Shown: positions 12,001-27,100, numbered from the stretch's first letter. The stretch: 64,000 bases of DNA from Anseranas semipalmata (GCA_013399115.1 VXAA01006078.1:218380-282379); one strand, 5' to 3'. The notes: generated from the letters alone by a model not told the origin. Program-made: numbers and translations.

Positions 12001-15000
12001 GTTTTGGTGGTAGCAATATAAAAATCCATCCCCACCACATCCCCAGGCTTTCCTGAATTCAGACACAGCATTTTGCCAAAATCACCTTTCAAATGCATCC
12101 TTCTTCCAACTTAATTCTTCCAACACCACATAACTGCACAACCTCTGATTTCACACTCGCCTCTGACGTCTTGCACCGAAGCACACCACGTGGCTATTTC
12201 TTCTTCTTTGTACCAAACTGCCCCTCACTTGGTTCAACATATATTTACCTACCTAGAGCATTTTTTTTCCAGCAGCATTCAATGCAACAGGCAAAACACT
12301 CAGTTCACTATCACGCTGACATGGCATCAAACAAGAATTTTGCCTGTGCAGGGGACGCAGGGCTCATCCTCCACCTCCCTCCTCTCCACAACACCAAGCC
12401 AGCCAAATTCAATGACCTCGGCTCTGCCCTGGGCTCCTGAGACCCCTCCGAACCAGGGGGAATCAGAGTCCTCAAGGAGAACACGCGCACGATGCAGCTG
12501 CCAAGCCTCAAACATGAATACGCTGCGAGAGTCAGCCCTGAGAGCCCACGATGCGCTGCAGGGGCAGCCAGGAGCCTTCTCTAAGGGGAGGCCAACACAC
12601 AACTGATACAACAGCAAAGGACTCCCATGAGTGTTTTTCCCACAGCTTTAGATAAACCTTGTATATATTTGCTCCAGAGAAAAGCAACATGGAAATAAGA
12701 TTTTTTTCCCTCCATTTCTTTGTCCTCTTCCCTGCTTTTGAGGAAAGGGGAAATATTTTCCCACTGTATCCTGTACCACCAAATACAATATTGCAGTTTT
12801 CTTGGAACATTATGTTTTATTCTTGATAAATATTTTGAGTTTTGAAAGCAGCATATAGTCTCCAACTTGTATCGTTCAAAATGTTATGGAAAGAGTAAAA
12901 ATGCAACAGGGAGACAAAAGGCTGTCTTCTCTTGTAAAAAAATAAAAAATAAAAAACAAACCTAAACCCTTTGTACATTGCCTACTGTAATCTGGTGAAT
13001 CTCAAAACTAGAAAACTGTGGTATCAAAGTAGTTTTTGATTCCCGGTCACAAGGCAAACCTAGGAGAAATGATTTCAAAGAAAGGAAGAGATTTATTTTG
13101 TATGCAAGGGATCGCTCTGAGGCTTAGGACTGCATCAGCATGTGCACAAGGAAGGATGATGAGAAAAATCCATCAAATTAGTTTTCTCCCATTAGCATTC
13201 ACGAAAAGCAGCACTTTATAACAGCTTCACATCAGCATGTCACCATCACTCCTCAAGGACACTAGAAGAAGGACAAACTTCCAAACAGCAAGGGGAGAGG
13301 TGAGATTTTTTTGTACAAAAGGGAACTCCGTGCCTCTCGCTGTCCCACCACTGAGCTGAGATAAGGGGACATTTTGTGGGGCCCCCATCATGTCTCTAAT
13401 CCACCCAGGCAGGCTGAAATCTCCTACCAATCACAGATTAAGATGCGCAAGGCCAAGCCAAGAATTTTAAAGTGACATTTTTCAGCAAGGAAGCCACAGG
13501 GAAGCCCGCCAAAGTGCTCAGCATTTGTCTCTAGTTCCACATAAATCTTACCCAAAAGAAAACTGCGTGCTCCGTATCTGGATGTAAGCATACAGAAGAG
13601 ATTAGCTGCTGCTAAGAATAAAAGCAGCATCCGCAATGAGGACAGCTGGGTAACAAGCGCTGAGGATCGCAGCTCCCCTGGTGTAAGCGGATCACTGGGT
13701 GAGCTCAGACAGACGTGGGTTCCTCTGATAAACCGGGGCTGATCCACAGCACTGAAACACGCAGGTTTGGATTCAAGGACCATCGTGTGTGGATGCCTCC
13801 GAGTCCAGCATCTGCACACCCAGCACAGTGGCACTGTTCTCTTGCTGAGCTTTCTGCTCTAGACCACCCCAATTTACCGTTCATCCCTCCTCCTCCTGCA
13901 ATAACCGGGTCTACAGCGGGTGGATGAGCAGCCTGGTGCAGACCATGCAGACATGCACAGCTTTATTTGTGTAATAAATCGACCCGACCCCTCTCCATAC
14001 CATGGAAATTTGCTTTGATGTGGTCTCTGTAGCCTACCCTGTTGGAGCATGCCCTAAAAGCAAGAGAGGCTTCTGCTAGGAGATACAGCAGCTGCAAGAA
14101 GCAGAGGTTTGTTAGGCAAAGAGCATCCTCCCTAACGTGTGAAGCAGTCTTTGGAGACACAGAATTCAGCCTTCAGATGCGATGGTTAAATAATTCTAAG
14201 AACACAACTGGTTTTAGATATCTTGTATCCCCATCTGTGTTTTAAATCATATTGATTAAAAAAGAAAGAAAAAAAAAAAGGCATAAAACCCAACACATAA
14301 GTGATGCTAGCCTCTTAAAGAGCTCCGTTACTCCCCAGGTTCTGTACTCTCCTGCCACACACTCATCGGCTGGGAAATGTTTTTCACAAGCAATGGGAAA
14401 ATGATTACATTGATGGCAATCACTGCATTTTTCAACAGACCCCTGTGTCAGGAGCATCCCTGTCTTGAAGGTTCACCTGTGCTTCTAGGAATGGATTGTA
14501 TTTCCTTGCCTTTACTACAAAAGGCGTGCAAGGAGCAGGGTCAGCACTCCCTTTTTCCTTCCTCAGCAGATGAGCAATAAGATACGCAATGGAAAGATTA
14601 ATCTGTACCAGAAGCTTTGCAGTGCAGCACACTCTATTCCTTTTGGACAGACTGGAGGTAAATCTTGTTTTTCCTCACACAGGATATATGTCAGCTTTCA
14701 GGTTTTAATAACTTTCTTTGGCTTAGCCAGCAAACTGTGCAGAGGAATGACTCTCTCCAGCAGCAGAGTACAGCCAGCTCTGAAACAGCCAAAACCATTT
14801 AGCAGCATTTGGCAATTCAATGATGCTATTTAGGACAAAGTATATATTATACCTTATCAGCTTTCGACCTCTACACCGAGAATCAATAGTCAAGAGAGAA
14901 AAGGCTTGTAAGAACTAGCAGGTTGCTGGTCCTTCTGGGTTGCAACTACTGAGTAGCATTAAAAGAAGCTCAAATGTGTGAAATACCATCCTACTATTAT

Positions 15001-17618
15001 TTATACAGGCAAACAGTCAATGTAATGATAAGCAGCAGGCTCTAGAATATATTTAGGAGCAAAATTCGTCCCCGACATTACAGATACCTGAGGAGCCACT
15101 CGCTTTGCAATCTCTTGGCTGTGGTATAGGTGTGGGGTACAGAAAGGATGAGACAGGGATTAAATTTAAATCTCCTAAATTGAGCTGAAGGAAGAATTAT
15201 CCATGATGGAACTTGGCTAAGACAGATTTTGCTGCTGTCCTTCGTAACAATCCTTCCCTTCTTCATTCCCTCAAAAACAGTATTTAAAAAAGTCTTTTTC
15301 ACTTCAAGATGAAAATATTTTATGTTCTCTAGAAGTGAAATTTTTTTGGCTGGAGCATGCAGTGAGCTGCTGGACACACAAGGAAAATGCAGTGCACTGG
15401 CAGCAGCCATCCCAGACTTGAGGCTCTCAGTGCAAGGGCTTAGAGCTCCTCATGACACAACCCACCACTGTCACAACATATGCTGTCTCCATGCCTACTT
15501 CCAGCTCCAAATACCAAAACTGTAGCAATTAAGAGTCACTTGTCTAAAGAATGCTTGTTACTTAAAAATACTGTAAAATTATTGTATTATGGCTTTGCTC
15601 CTAGATTTATCTACCATGGGTGACTCAAGTACAAAAATTAGAAATAGTGTTGTACATAGCTTTCTTTCATAAATTATGCTGCTTTAGTGTCAGAGATTCA
15701 CATATGCCTTTGAAGGCTGAAATAATTTTAGCAATTCTAACATAAATGTCATCATCTGTTCAATCTATGCCTGAGAAAACTTTGGTGAAGGTACCACCTG
15801 TCGCATGAAATTTTACCTGTGGATTGAACAAATGACAGAACAATTCCTCAACCATCTTTAGTTTGGCTCAGTCACGTGAGGTTAAGCAGTCTTTCAGTGA
15901 ATTCAGTCTAATGTCCAAATACTGCAGAATGCTGGAGCAAAAAAGCTTTAAATACAATACATCTGTCTTAAAAAAAGGAGACTGAAGACACTCCTGACTT
16001 TGGTCACTTGTCTTAATCCCTTTATGAAACTTGCATTATTGCAACTGCTTAGTAGAGATAAGCAGAGTTTAGTGCTAAATGTCTATTCCATGTTTAACAG
16101 TAACAAAGACACAGCAAAGGTCAGCACTCCTCTCTATACTGTTGTTCTGCGTTTGGCTTTCTTGCAAAGATGACAGATACAGTTTTAATCTTTTGAAACC
16201 ACACTGGCTGGTAGGCAAACGTTTTTCGGCTAGAGAGCAAGCAAGCATTTACTTTCTTCTTACAAGTATAGCAACCAGAAAAATCGTTCTGTATTTGCAG
16301 GAATTGCTACTTCATGACACACAGACCAAAAAAAAAGTCTATGAGGCACTGAGTTAAAGCTTCTAGCAGCCACATAGATTTCAGCTAAAGTGGCATCAGA
16401 AACACTATGCATTTGCGTAAAGCCAACAGCCTTTCAGCTTCCCTGCAATTATTCTGAGAGCAAGAATTTCACAGATAATATACAGAGGTAGTTTATCAAG
16501 AGCCATACTGACAACTAAGAATTTCTTATTAAAAACAGAAAAAAGACTTCAATCTGTCTTTACATAGGATAACTCATTTCAGTCAGCTGAATATTTTCAC
16601 TGAAATTCTCAGAATTGTGATTGCTTCTTCTCCATCAGGGAGGTCCACATACTCTCATGAAATTTCATGTCATTTATCAAAGTATAATTACGGCTCATTT
16701 TGCTTTTTCATTCCACTTGATGTCATACGTAAATCCCATTTGGGCTGAAAAAGCACCAAGCATTGCAGGAAGTCCATTTTCCTTGTATAATGATACTCCC
16801 AATACTTTTAAAAGTAAAAGCCACTGTAAAGGTTTTTATTCCTGTTCAACAGATGGCATTTTTTCTGCAGAAGCACAATCCAATTTCATAATTAGAATTG
16901 ATTCAATTGAAACAAAAAAAAAAAAAAAAGGGTGCCATTTAGCTATTCAACAATGTATCTCCTGCAGCACTTCCTTCTTCTCTCAGACTTGTTTGGTGTT
17001 AAACTACCATGGAGTTTCTCAATACTTCAGATATAAAACTGTACTTCCGAACAATCCTGCTGCAGACTTAATGACAGACTGCAGTATTTATTTAGATTAT
17101 ATGTCCAAGGACTATTAAGCAAAACTATGCATTAGCTAGGACAACAGTTACAACCTTTACGCTTTATGGTCAGGAAAGCATCTGCGAAGATCAGTGGAAA
17201 AACAACTGAACGGCATTTTTGAGAGGGCCTTATGAAAGCCCTTACGATCACTTACAAAGCATAGGGTATTGCTCCCTGTCTGCATGAGAACATGGCATGA
17301 ATCCACATACTTTCAACAAGGAACCAGAATACAGAACTTTATCTACTTCTGTGCAGGGAGTCATTTTCTTGAAACAGCTTGAGGTACTCAGCTTGAAAAA
17401 GCAGGAGGTTATGCTCCCCCTTTCTGTCCAGTATCTGCATTGAAAATTTGCTAGGTGGATTCTAGAAGGCACCATGCCTACCCACTGCTAATGTACATTC
17501 TAGCAGTTCAGAAATCTCACCACCAGATATTTGGGAGAATATCCCATCATTCTATGCCACAAACATGTATTTGAAGTTAAAAAAAATTGTGTCAAAAGTC
17601 TTGTTCTTTATGAATTAT
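3070..17618. other. Gene-free flank beyond the SLC25A17 3' end
   Basis: About 14.5 kb with no recognisable gene. GC-rich patches (about 3.9-4.1, 5.6-6.1, 7.2-7.6, 8.3-9.6, 10.0-10.7 and 11.2-11.7 kb) alternate with AT-rich sequence and generate many overlapping chance frames. The longest (7116-7583, 155 codons) shows no domain. An AT island with homeodomain-like sites lies at 9720-9975. MCHR1, the expected human neighbour, is not seen. Confidence 0.7.
9720..9975. promoter_or_regulatory. Candidate AT-rich regulatory island
   Basis: A sharply AT-rich block within GC-rich flank. It contains repeated TAATTA/TTAATTAA homeodomain-type cores (about 9741-9750, 9851-9860, 9957-9973). The composition break and motif density suggest a conserved enhancer-like element. 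Conservation is not checked. Confidence 0.25.
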
Positions 17619-18064
17619 TTTAATGAACCACAGATCAAGTGACAAAAACAGAGTGCAAGGAGAATAACATGAAACCAGCCCCACCAGCTGTTGACAGAAG
17701 GTAAAGACAGAAGAATAGTTAATGATAATTCAAGGGAAAACAAGAAAGTTAAGCATTGTGAGATACACTCATTCTCACCAAGAACATCAGCCAAATCATA
17801 TAGCAGTAAAGATTTCATTTCAAGTGTCTGAATAAGGTCTCTGCTTTGTTTCTTAACACAGTGAGTCCACAGAAAAGCAGAGAATGGGCTATCTCCGAAG
17901 TTGTGGCAAGAGGTCCTACAGAATGTATTCCAAATTTCTCCAAATAATGGAGATGGCTAAACAGAAAAAAATAAAGAGAAAGTGAGGACCCTTTACTACC
18001 CAGTGTGGTCTCAGAAATGGAATGTGTCTTTCCAGAGCCCAAAATCTTTGGCATAGGTTCCTTT
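17619..18064 (-). other. SLC25A17: Probable 3'UTR of SLC25A17
   Basis: Sequence after the TGA. On the minus strand an ATTAAA hexamer lies at 17619-17624 and AATAAA hexamers lie further on (17087-17092 and about 16834). Which one is used cannot be told from sequence, so the end is provisional. Confidence 0.35.
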
Positions 18065-18212
18065 TCAATGTCTGCGTGAATGCTTTAATCCCATGACTGT
18101 GAAGGTTGCAGCAGTCAGTTTCTCATACACTAGAAACATAAGAGCAGCAGTAAGGACTGTCTGCAGCAGCTTTGCTTCAAGGCCTTTGTAGAGTCCCATT
18201 AATCCAAAACGC
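18065..18212 (-). CDS. SLC25A17: SLC25A17 coding exon 9 with stop codon
   Basis: 148 bp encoding [20 protein letters not shown] through [11 protein letters not shown] and a TGA at 18065-18067. It holds the last carrier helices. Acceptor TTGTTTTTAG. The final residues differ from the mammalian tail, as is common at this terminus. Confidence 0.95.
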
Positions 18213-21200
18213 CTAAAAACAAGAAAAAGAAAAATAAACAAGTGTGAATAGCTTTCTGTAAGTAAAATGGTACGCTACAAAGAAGAATTAATACAAGTTA
18301 ATGACAACTGTAAGAATCTTAAATTCATTCTTGATCTTGAGTCACAGTTATGTTTAAAAGTATTTTAAAGAGAACTCTACAGAAAGTTAAATATTTTGTG
18401 CAAGAAACTTGCTTCTTTTTAAGGTCAGAGGTGAATGAATACATATCCTTGATACCAACTCCTGCTGAGATGTTTAGCAGAATTTGTACACAGAAATGTA
18501 CACAGTTTTGTGTACTTCTATGGTATATTAAAAAAAAAAAAAAAAAACAACACAGGCTGCATCAAATGGCAAGTTCAAGGTGGGGGACAAAAAGAAACGA
18601 GAGTCAGATCCACCAATATTCTCAACATATTAGTAATATTCAAGTCTTCTATATCATGTTGGAAAAAAAACAGAAAGTTCACCTCACTCTCTCCCGAAGA
18701 AGGTAAAGGACATTTTTAAGACTGCCTAGTGTTCGGTTTTCTGGGTTCAACCTGTGGCGTCCAAACTGAAAAAAAGGAAGAAACAGCATTTTGTTATACT
18801 ATTTCCCCACGTCACTAGGCAGAGAACCCAATACGTAGGTGAAAATCTGGAAAACCTATCCTAAACTTCTTTTAACATTTTCTAGGCTGTACTAGCAATC
18901 AGAGATTAAGCAAGGCCAAAGCTCAAGTTACTCAACTTTACACAGCAAGCATTAAAACAGTACGTGCCACAATAAAATCTTTTGTTTTTAAGATGGATCC
19001 CAAGAAAGTGTTATACACGGCCATGTTTGCTGTCTTTCTGTTGCTCTGCAGGACAACAGTTTTGAAGATCTCAAAAACTGAGTTTGCAGAGTCTTATGTA
19101 ATTTGAAGCAAGTTCCTTCTGGCTTCTGCAGCTTTCATTTAATAAAAATTCAAAGCCTTATGCATCTGCAAACCATTATTTCATTGAGATTGCATAGGTG
19201 AACCCAAAATTTATCTGTCCATCAATAGCCTTTGAGGAAAACATACCTGGCCTAAATAATACTTCTCTTTTACTCAGCATGTTTGCAAATCTCCAAACTG
19301 TTTTTAAGTGTGCATGATAGCTGCTGCCGTAATTCTAAGTCTCAGGGTTAAACTAGCAGTTTCAGCAGCTCCTTTTCTGTCACTCATTGATACTCTTACC
19401 CATTGATACAGGTCAATAGCACTGTCAGCAAGCTGTAACCATGAATTATTAATATACAGCAGTTGCCACACTTGTATTTATGCACAAATAGCTTTTGAAC
19501 TCTGTATTATGCTTCTGTGCTAAGAAAGGTGAACTTGAACAACTGTTTGTGGATGAGTTTCTCCCAGAACTTACTCAGGCAACTACTGATTCTTAGGTTT
19601 AAGAAATTACCATTGACAGTATGTAAAGTATACAAGCAGATTTAGGTAGTTCAGAAATAGTAAGAAAATGCCAGGTTTACACAGGTGCCTTTGCTAAATG
19701 TCTTGAGAAACAGCAGCAACAGAACGCTATTGGAAATCACCCTTTATTAAACAAATACATGCTCACAAACAATGATTTTGTCATCAGCAACTAACCAATT
19801 TGATATTGATAAATCAAGGTTAAGGATTTTTGTCAAAGACTAACAGATACCCTCCCCCCACACACACCAGTGCTAACTAGGTTCCAAGCTGCAATGCCAG
19901 TCACTGCCCAGATTACTCATAGGTTTCCAAACAACATCACGATTAGGTGTTTCCTTCTTGCCTCTTCTCCACCATCAGACTATTGAACTGCAAACAAAGC
20001 TTCATTAAAGGAAAAAAAAAAAGTTCATTTCTCCCTAAGATGTCAATGTTTCACCAATTACCGTGGAAGACTTCCCAAAAGGACTGGCATTCTCTACACT
20101 AAATAAATGAGGCATGAGTTTTGAAGAGAAATTGTGCAACCCAGGATTACTAAGAGCATGAACAGTATTGCTATTTCTCAAGTGGGAATTTAATTTATCC
20201 ACTGTTTACTAACACAGGCTAAAGAAGCAGTTTCACTGCATAATGAGTAACAGCAGTGCCATGTATTTTTTATGACTGGAAGGGAGATAGATATACCAAA
20301 TGGCAAGGCTGGAAGCGGCTTAGCACTATTGCTTACACAGGGTAACTGCTCATTATATGGAAACAAGGAAGAGCACTTTGCCAAGAAGTGGAAAGCAAAG
20401 GTGTAGGGACTTCATTACCAAGAACCCTAATAACTTTGAAAGAACAGTAAGTTTCTAGAAGTTTAAGATTAAAAAGAAAAAAGCCCTGTACTTCTACTTC
20501 AAGGACAGAACTTTATTTTGATGTGCAAGTTTTTATGAATTGTGTCAAGCTTGTGTTAAAGCTTTGTGTAAAGCTGAAAAATTGTTTCAAAAAAAACCAC
20601 AACTATGCAAAGTATACTTCATGCAGAATGTTATTTCTGAAGATATCAAACCTTTATTCATAACTTTTTTCTTTTTGAACATCACTTAGTCTGATAAAAA
20701 CATTGTCAAATAAAACAATGCCAGCTTCAGAACAGAAAATACAGTAAGAGGTAGTGCAAGTTTGAACTGGGCAGCACAGGTACCACAGATGTAGCTCAAG
20801 TGACAGATGCATGTTTGTGCTATTCTCCCCAGAAGTGCTCAAGGTTTCTGGCTATCACTTCTTTTACAGAGTAAAGGGGAAGAACATTATCTATACTAAC
20901 TGCAGAACTAGAGGTGGGATCCTTGTGTATCCCATCATCACAGGGAAAGGATGGACTGGCATGAAGTAGTACATAGGCCACTTTATTTCACCATGGGACA
21001 CTGTTGGAAATGTCTACCACAAACAACCAGGACACTGATGGTTAGGCTATGCTTTACCAGTTTAACTCCCGAGACATACACAGTCTCTTAAAATGAGGGC
21101 ACTGGCTCAACAGGTAATCAAAAGTTGAGAACATTTCAGAAAAAATGACTGCTGACAAAACTTAATTTCTAAAACATGGATGCCATTGTGTGCACCAGAA

Positions 21201-24126
21201 GGGTGGTGAAGTAGAAAGGAACAGAAACTGATAAAAGCTGTGCAGACAAAAAGTTTCACCTAGCAACTTTTCAGGGTAGTAACAACCACACAGTTAATCT
21301 ATTTGTCCTGTTGGTTTGAAAAATAGCATCCAAACTATCTTTTTATAGGCTAAGAAAAATCAAAATACATTTAGTCCACTCAAATTAGAGAGAAGACTAA
21401 AGCTAAAAGAATGAAAAATTTGCAAGAAAAATCACCTTTTTTTTTTTAAATGATGGACAGCTAACAACAAAAATCCCCTATTAGAAAAGCCTGAAAAGTG
21501 ATCCCTTTAACGTGGAGGGTTCATTTTCCATAATTCAACTACCTCTCCAAATTTACACAGCTTTAAAACATATACTTCATGTGCAAACATTAATAAGTGT
21601 TTAACAGTTATGTAATTAACAAGAAAATTTATAAACTAGATTTAAAAGTATAGAAATTAAACTACAATGCTTGCTTATGTATGGTCAGGTTCACACACTG
21701 CCGCCCCCACCGAGCCACTTTGTTCTGTTACAGTATTACGACAGTATGGGCACATACCGAAGCTAGCAGCATTATCCAGCTTACATACAAATTGCAAGTG
21801 AGAATAAATGCAAGTGTTTCCATTACCACTACAATTAGCGTACAAGGCCGGGCAAGTGATTAAAGATATTATTTATGAAGGAGCTCAGCTTTCCCTAATA
21901 AATCACATTCTGGCTACTGACAAGGTCAGGCCAGAACAAAGCAAAACCTATGAACAGAACTTTTTGGGGATTTACCCTAGGTGATCTGGAAACAAACTGG
22001 GCTTAGAGGATTTGATTTTAATTTCCCACTTGACACATTTTCTATTTATATCCAAAGAAGTAAATCTACACTATTCGGTGCCTATAAGCAGTATGGTGCA
22101 TCAGCTTCTGGGAGACACTGTACCCATGCATTATGGTGTCAGTCCTGCTAGCCTCTTGAAACAAACTGCACTGGTAATGCCAAGTTCTACTAGAACGTGT
22201 CAGTATCAAAGAAAAGAGGTGTCCTTACCAATGACCTGTGTTGCAAAGAGGCTCCCAAAAAGACAGGTTCATTAATGTGAAGAAAAGAAGACACATGCGC
22301 AGGTCTTGCAATACACAGAACAAGTCAGAGGCAGTTACCCTGAAACGAAACAAGTACTTACCCGCAGAATTGACTGTACTGTCTGCAAAGGATAAGTGAG
22401 GGTGGTGGCAACTGCTTTGGCTATTGCACCAATGACAAAAGCATCCAAAGACGTGAGCTGTTTAATATATAAAGAACACAAAGCACCGCATCAGCCAGTT
22501 ACCTGTATGTGTTTGGGGATTCTGTATTGTTACCTGCTAGTGGGTTATCCAAGTACCTTTGGCATAAAAATTTCGTTAAGTCTTTGGGTCCTCTCATTTT
22601 TAAGACTCAAAAAGAGTCAAAAAAATTTAAGAGTCAAAAACTACTTTTTTTTTTAAAGAGTCAAAAAGCTACTTTCCCACAACTGAAGTTCATTTCTAAC
22701 TTGTACCTGCTCACAAGCTTTTGCATTTCCCACTTGCTCTCCTTAACTAGGTTACTGAAATACAGTGGAGATAATACCAAACAGCTAAATTGAAGTTAAA
22801 GCACTGAAGGTAGACATAAAACAAGGGAGGCAGCATTAAAACAAGCCATCAATTCGCAACTATTTCAGGCTTTGCAACATTTAAACTAACAAGTCACACA
22901 ATCCACTCTTGTGGAAAGGTGACAGATTGAAAAATTCCTCGATCATGATTCTATAATCCTGATGCATAGTCACTATGCTATCAGGCAGAATTTTGGTCTT
23001 GATGACACAGGCTAAAAATCTCACTCCCTGTTTGTTAACAACACCTGTTGGAACCTCATCCTTACCTCCAAAACCCCCAGTGTTCCATGATGCACCAAAT
23101 ACACTGTTATAGTCTAAGCTGATGACAGTGTATTTCAGTGTAACAAAGTGTAACAGCTCACCTCAGAGCAAATTAATCACTGAAAATCAGCAGATGCCCA
23201 TATCTGAACATTTCTCAAATTTGCCAAAATATATTGATTCCAATCAGACATATGTACAATCAACATACTTGATTTACTGGAGATAGGGTTGCATAGTGAG
23301 TATAAGTACCTACTTATAAAACAGCTACATTAGAATTTAGACCCCTAATTTAAATCAAGAACTGTAAATAAATCTAAACAAATGTGGGCAAGAGGTGCAG
23401 TTTTATTTTTACAGGAAGAAGAATTCATCACACTAATAACTTCCTTAGGGACATGAAAGCTTCACGTCTCACTTGGCATCATAATCATGTACCTTTATCA
23501 AAAATGTATGTTTAAAAAACAACAAAAACCACCACACAAAAAAAACACCTCAAAAAACATAACCTAAACCAAACCTATATTTCTAAATTTGCTAACGTAA
23601 CTAATGCACGTTAAAAAATAAGACAGCCTTATAACAGAGAATGTCCATCACCTGGCCTCAAAACATACTTACTTGCAGCTGCTTTTTCAAAAGCTTCCGC
23701 TTAAAGCCTTCATAAAACATGAACTGTATGGCAGGATTGAAGACCAGCAGCAAAGAAGGAAAAGTACCATTCCATAAAGCTAAGACTCCTTCATCTCGCA
23801 TTATCTGATGAAAGGCATCTAAGAAGAAAGGTGGAAAAAAATCTTCACAGTTTTGAGTACACAATTCTGACTGTAGAAGATGAGTAAAGTTATATTTAAA
23901 GGCTGATATTCAAATTGTACAAAAATCCACTGCAGTCTTCTGTGTGACACTTTTTATCTTCCGTTCTAATCTAATCCAGAAGTTAAAGGGAAAAATAATG
24001 ATAAAGGAGGTTCTTCCTCGTACCACCACTAATATAAATAAAGCTTGCCTCCCGGGGAGACACCCTGCTCTTTTTAGTGCAAGCTCAGAATCAACATTAG
24101 TTTTCAAAACTACTTCTTNAAAAAAA

Positions 24127-24184
<58 letters not shown>

Positions 24185-27100
24185 CATGCAAGACAGCTGG
24201 AATAATGCGTGGGTGGTTAAGAGATTATGGTCAATACAATTCTAATTTGTAAATTGTCTGTCCAAAGTCAGACTCACAGCTACAACATCACCTGGCTCAC
24301 TACTACTCCAGGATTTCTATAAGATGATATGTGCCTTTGCAAAAAAAGGACTTTGGGTTACAGGTATGCAAACTACAAACTCTTATTTACCATCAGAGGT
24401 GGCAAAGTCCAGTTTCCTGTCAAACTCAATGACTGCAAAGTGATAGGAAAGCACAGAGATTCCACAATGAAATCTGTTGTACAAATAAAAGTCTTTGATC
24501 TTCAGAGTCATTGATACGGTATTTAATTTGAGTAACTCCTCTTTGGTTAAAGACAACAGATGCTTACCTATTATGCCTTTATAATTGGTTGGTACAATGT
24601 CTTCATTTCTAAATTTCGCTCCCTGCAGCTTCAGCCGTGTGTTTACTACCCAAAGAGGAGTGGTCAAGAGTACGTTCACTACACCTAACGCAAACACAGG
24701 ACAAAGAAAATCAGCAACAACCGGGAGATTGCAAAAGATTTCTTATGACCTTTTACCCTACTTCACACATTACTTAAATTACTGTTAGGAAGAGAGGAAA
24801 AAATATTAGTATACAGCAAAAGTGAGCTAGTAATTTGTAATAAGCTACTTCAGGTACCTCCCCCAGTCCTGCCATGAATTAGATATGCAGCAGATTGCAT
24901 ATAGCGGGAAGATAATTCTGCTGCTCCTCCCCATAACTACAAATAACCCACCAAGTATGAGCACACTGAAGGAATCTTAAGTGTTAATTTGTTGCTTTGC
25001 TGCATAGTACATCGCACTGGAACACTAGGTACTCTACTTGTTCATGCCCTACTTCACTCCATGATGTAGAGTAGGCTGCCTGCCTAGGTTCAAAAAGAAA
25101 ACACAAAGTGAAAGGGTAGGACTATTTTATGAGAAGAAGTCAAAACAAATAAATGCATGCAGCTTAATTACCAGAAAAGAGCTCCTACACTGCCAAAAGA
25201 ACGAGAATAAGAAAACTTAGGTTTTTAGATACGCTAAGTATACTTAAGGTGGAAAACACAGGATTTTTCAAATACTTGAAGTACGACCTAGAAATGGCAA
25301 GGGATTACAAACAGTAACAAACCCCAACAGAAAAGCTGGGAAGTTGAGTATCAGAAATTAGTACGGGGGAGGAGAACTAGACAAGATGCATAAGGTTGCA
25401 ACAAAGAGGTAGTTTAGAACTGTACTTTGCAATAACAGGGAGAAGGATTAAGTAACATTACTTCTGCAATCATCTGGTACACCTCTTCCCAGTTCAGTAA
25501 TGACTGAGGCAGCTACTTTGAAGTACATATGTAAAAACAAGCTCCCGGTCTTGTTTCTTACAAGTATTTCTGCATCACAAAAAATAGCAACTGCTTGTAC
25601 TTTGGTCCCTTTGTTTGGAGTCTGAGTGACAGGCTGAATTATTCTGTTATATTGAGATGGACACACTACATCACTATCAAGAACAGTAAACCTGAAAAAG
25701 GTGAAACTTTTTTTACTTACATTATGTCTGTTTTTTTTTCTTTTCTTGTTGCTGTTTGCTTTTTTTGTTTGTTTGTTTCCCTTGAAGTGGGTAGAGAGGG
25801 TTCAGAAAAGCAGAATATAAACGTAACTATCACAGAATGGTTGAGGTTGGAAGGGACCTGTGAAGGTCATCTGGTCCAAACCCTGCTCAAGCAGGGCCAC
25901 CCAGAGCAGGCTGCCCAGGACCACACCCAGGTGGCTTTTGAAGATCTCCAAGGAGGGAACCTCTACAACCTCTCTGGGCAACTTGTGCCAGTGCTCCGTC
26001 ACCCGCACAGTTAAAATATGTTTCCTGATGTTGACAGGGAACCTCCTGTGTTCCAGTTTGTGCCCATTGCCTCTTGTCCTGTCACTGGGCACCACTGACA
26101 AGAGCCTGGTTCCATTCTCTTTGCACCCTCCCTTCAGCTATTTATAGGCATGGATAAGATCCCGCCTGAGCCTTCTCTTCTCCAGGATGAATGGTCCCAG
26201 CTTTCTCAGCCTTTCCTCACAGGAGAAATGTTCCAGTCCCTTTGTCATCTTCATGACTCTTTGTTGGACTTGTTGAACTTCATAAGGTTCTTGTCAGCCC
26301 ATTTCTCCAGCACGGTCCAGGTCCCTCTGGATGGCAGCACAGCCCTCTGGTGTGTCAGCCGTTCCTCCCAGTTTTGTGTCATCTGGGAACTTGCTGAGGG
26401 TACGCTTTGCCCCATCATCTACACAACAGTAAGGATGTTGAACAGGACCAGACTCAGTATTGACCCCTGGGGTACTCTGCTCGTTACTGGCCTCCAATCA
26501 GACTTCGCCTCACTGACCACTCCCCTCTGGGGCCAGCCGTTCAGCCAGTTTTTGATTCACCTCACTGCCTGCCCATCCAGACCATACATCAACAGGATGC
26601 CTAGGAAGATCTTACAGGGGACAGAAACTGAAACTATGTTTCAGTGTCTTCCATAAGGACTATATACAGCTTTCAAGTTTTGAGCAACATCAAGCACCAG
26701 AAAAGGCAAGCTGCATTGATCTCTTTTAACCAAAGTCAACGTGATTCCCTTATGGAACAACAGGTTAGAGCCCAACAGGTTAGAGTCCAATCTACTCATA
26801 ATTTTTCAAGCTGACTCAATTAAAGGAGAAGTCTTAAACTTATTTTCCAGACTGGAAAGGAAGTGGGTTTTTTTGTTTTGTTTGTTTTTTCTTGGTATTT
26901 ATCCAATCTGTATTTGCTACCAGTAGGAGGAATGAGAGACGGGTAGGGAGAATTAGTGAACACCTTAAGAGGAATTTTTAAATTTACACCAGATATTATT
27001 CCATAGGGATATCCACCAGTGATGTTGAAGACAACCCCATCATTTAACTGACAAGCTATCAGCCTAATTCCTGCAGCTTTTGATCTAGAGTAATCTATGA

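Noticed and set aside
25595..26656. Several plus-strand frames of 95-168 codons
   Set aside because: They are antisense readings of the CR1 LINE fragment or its edge.
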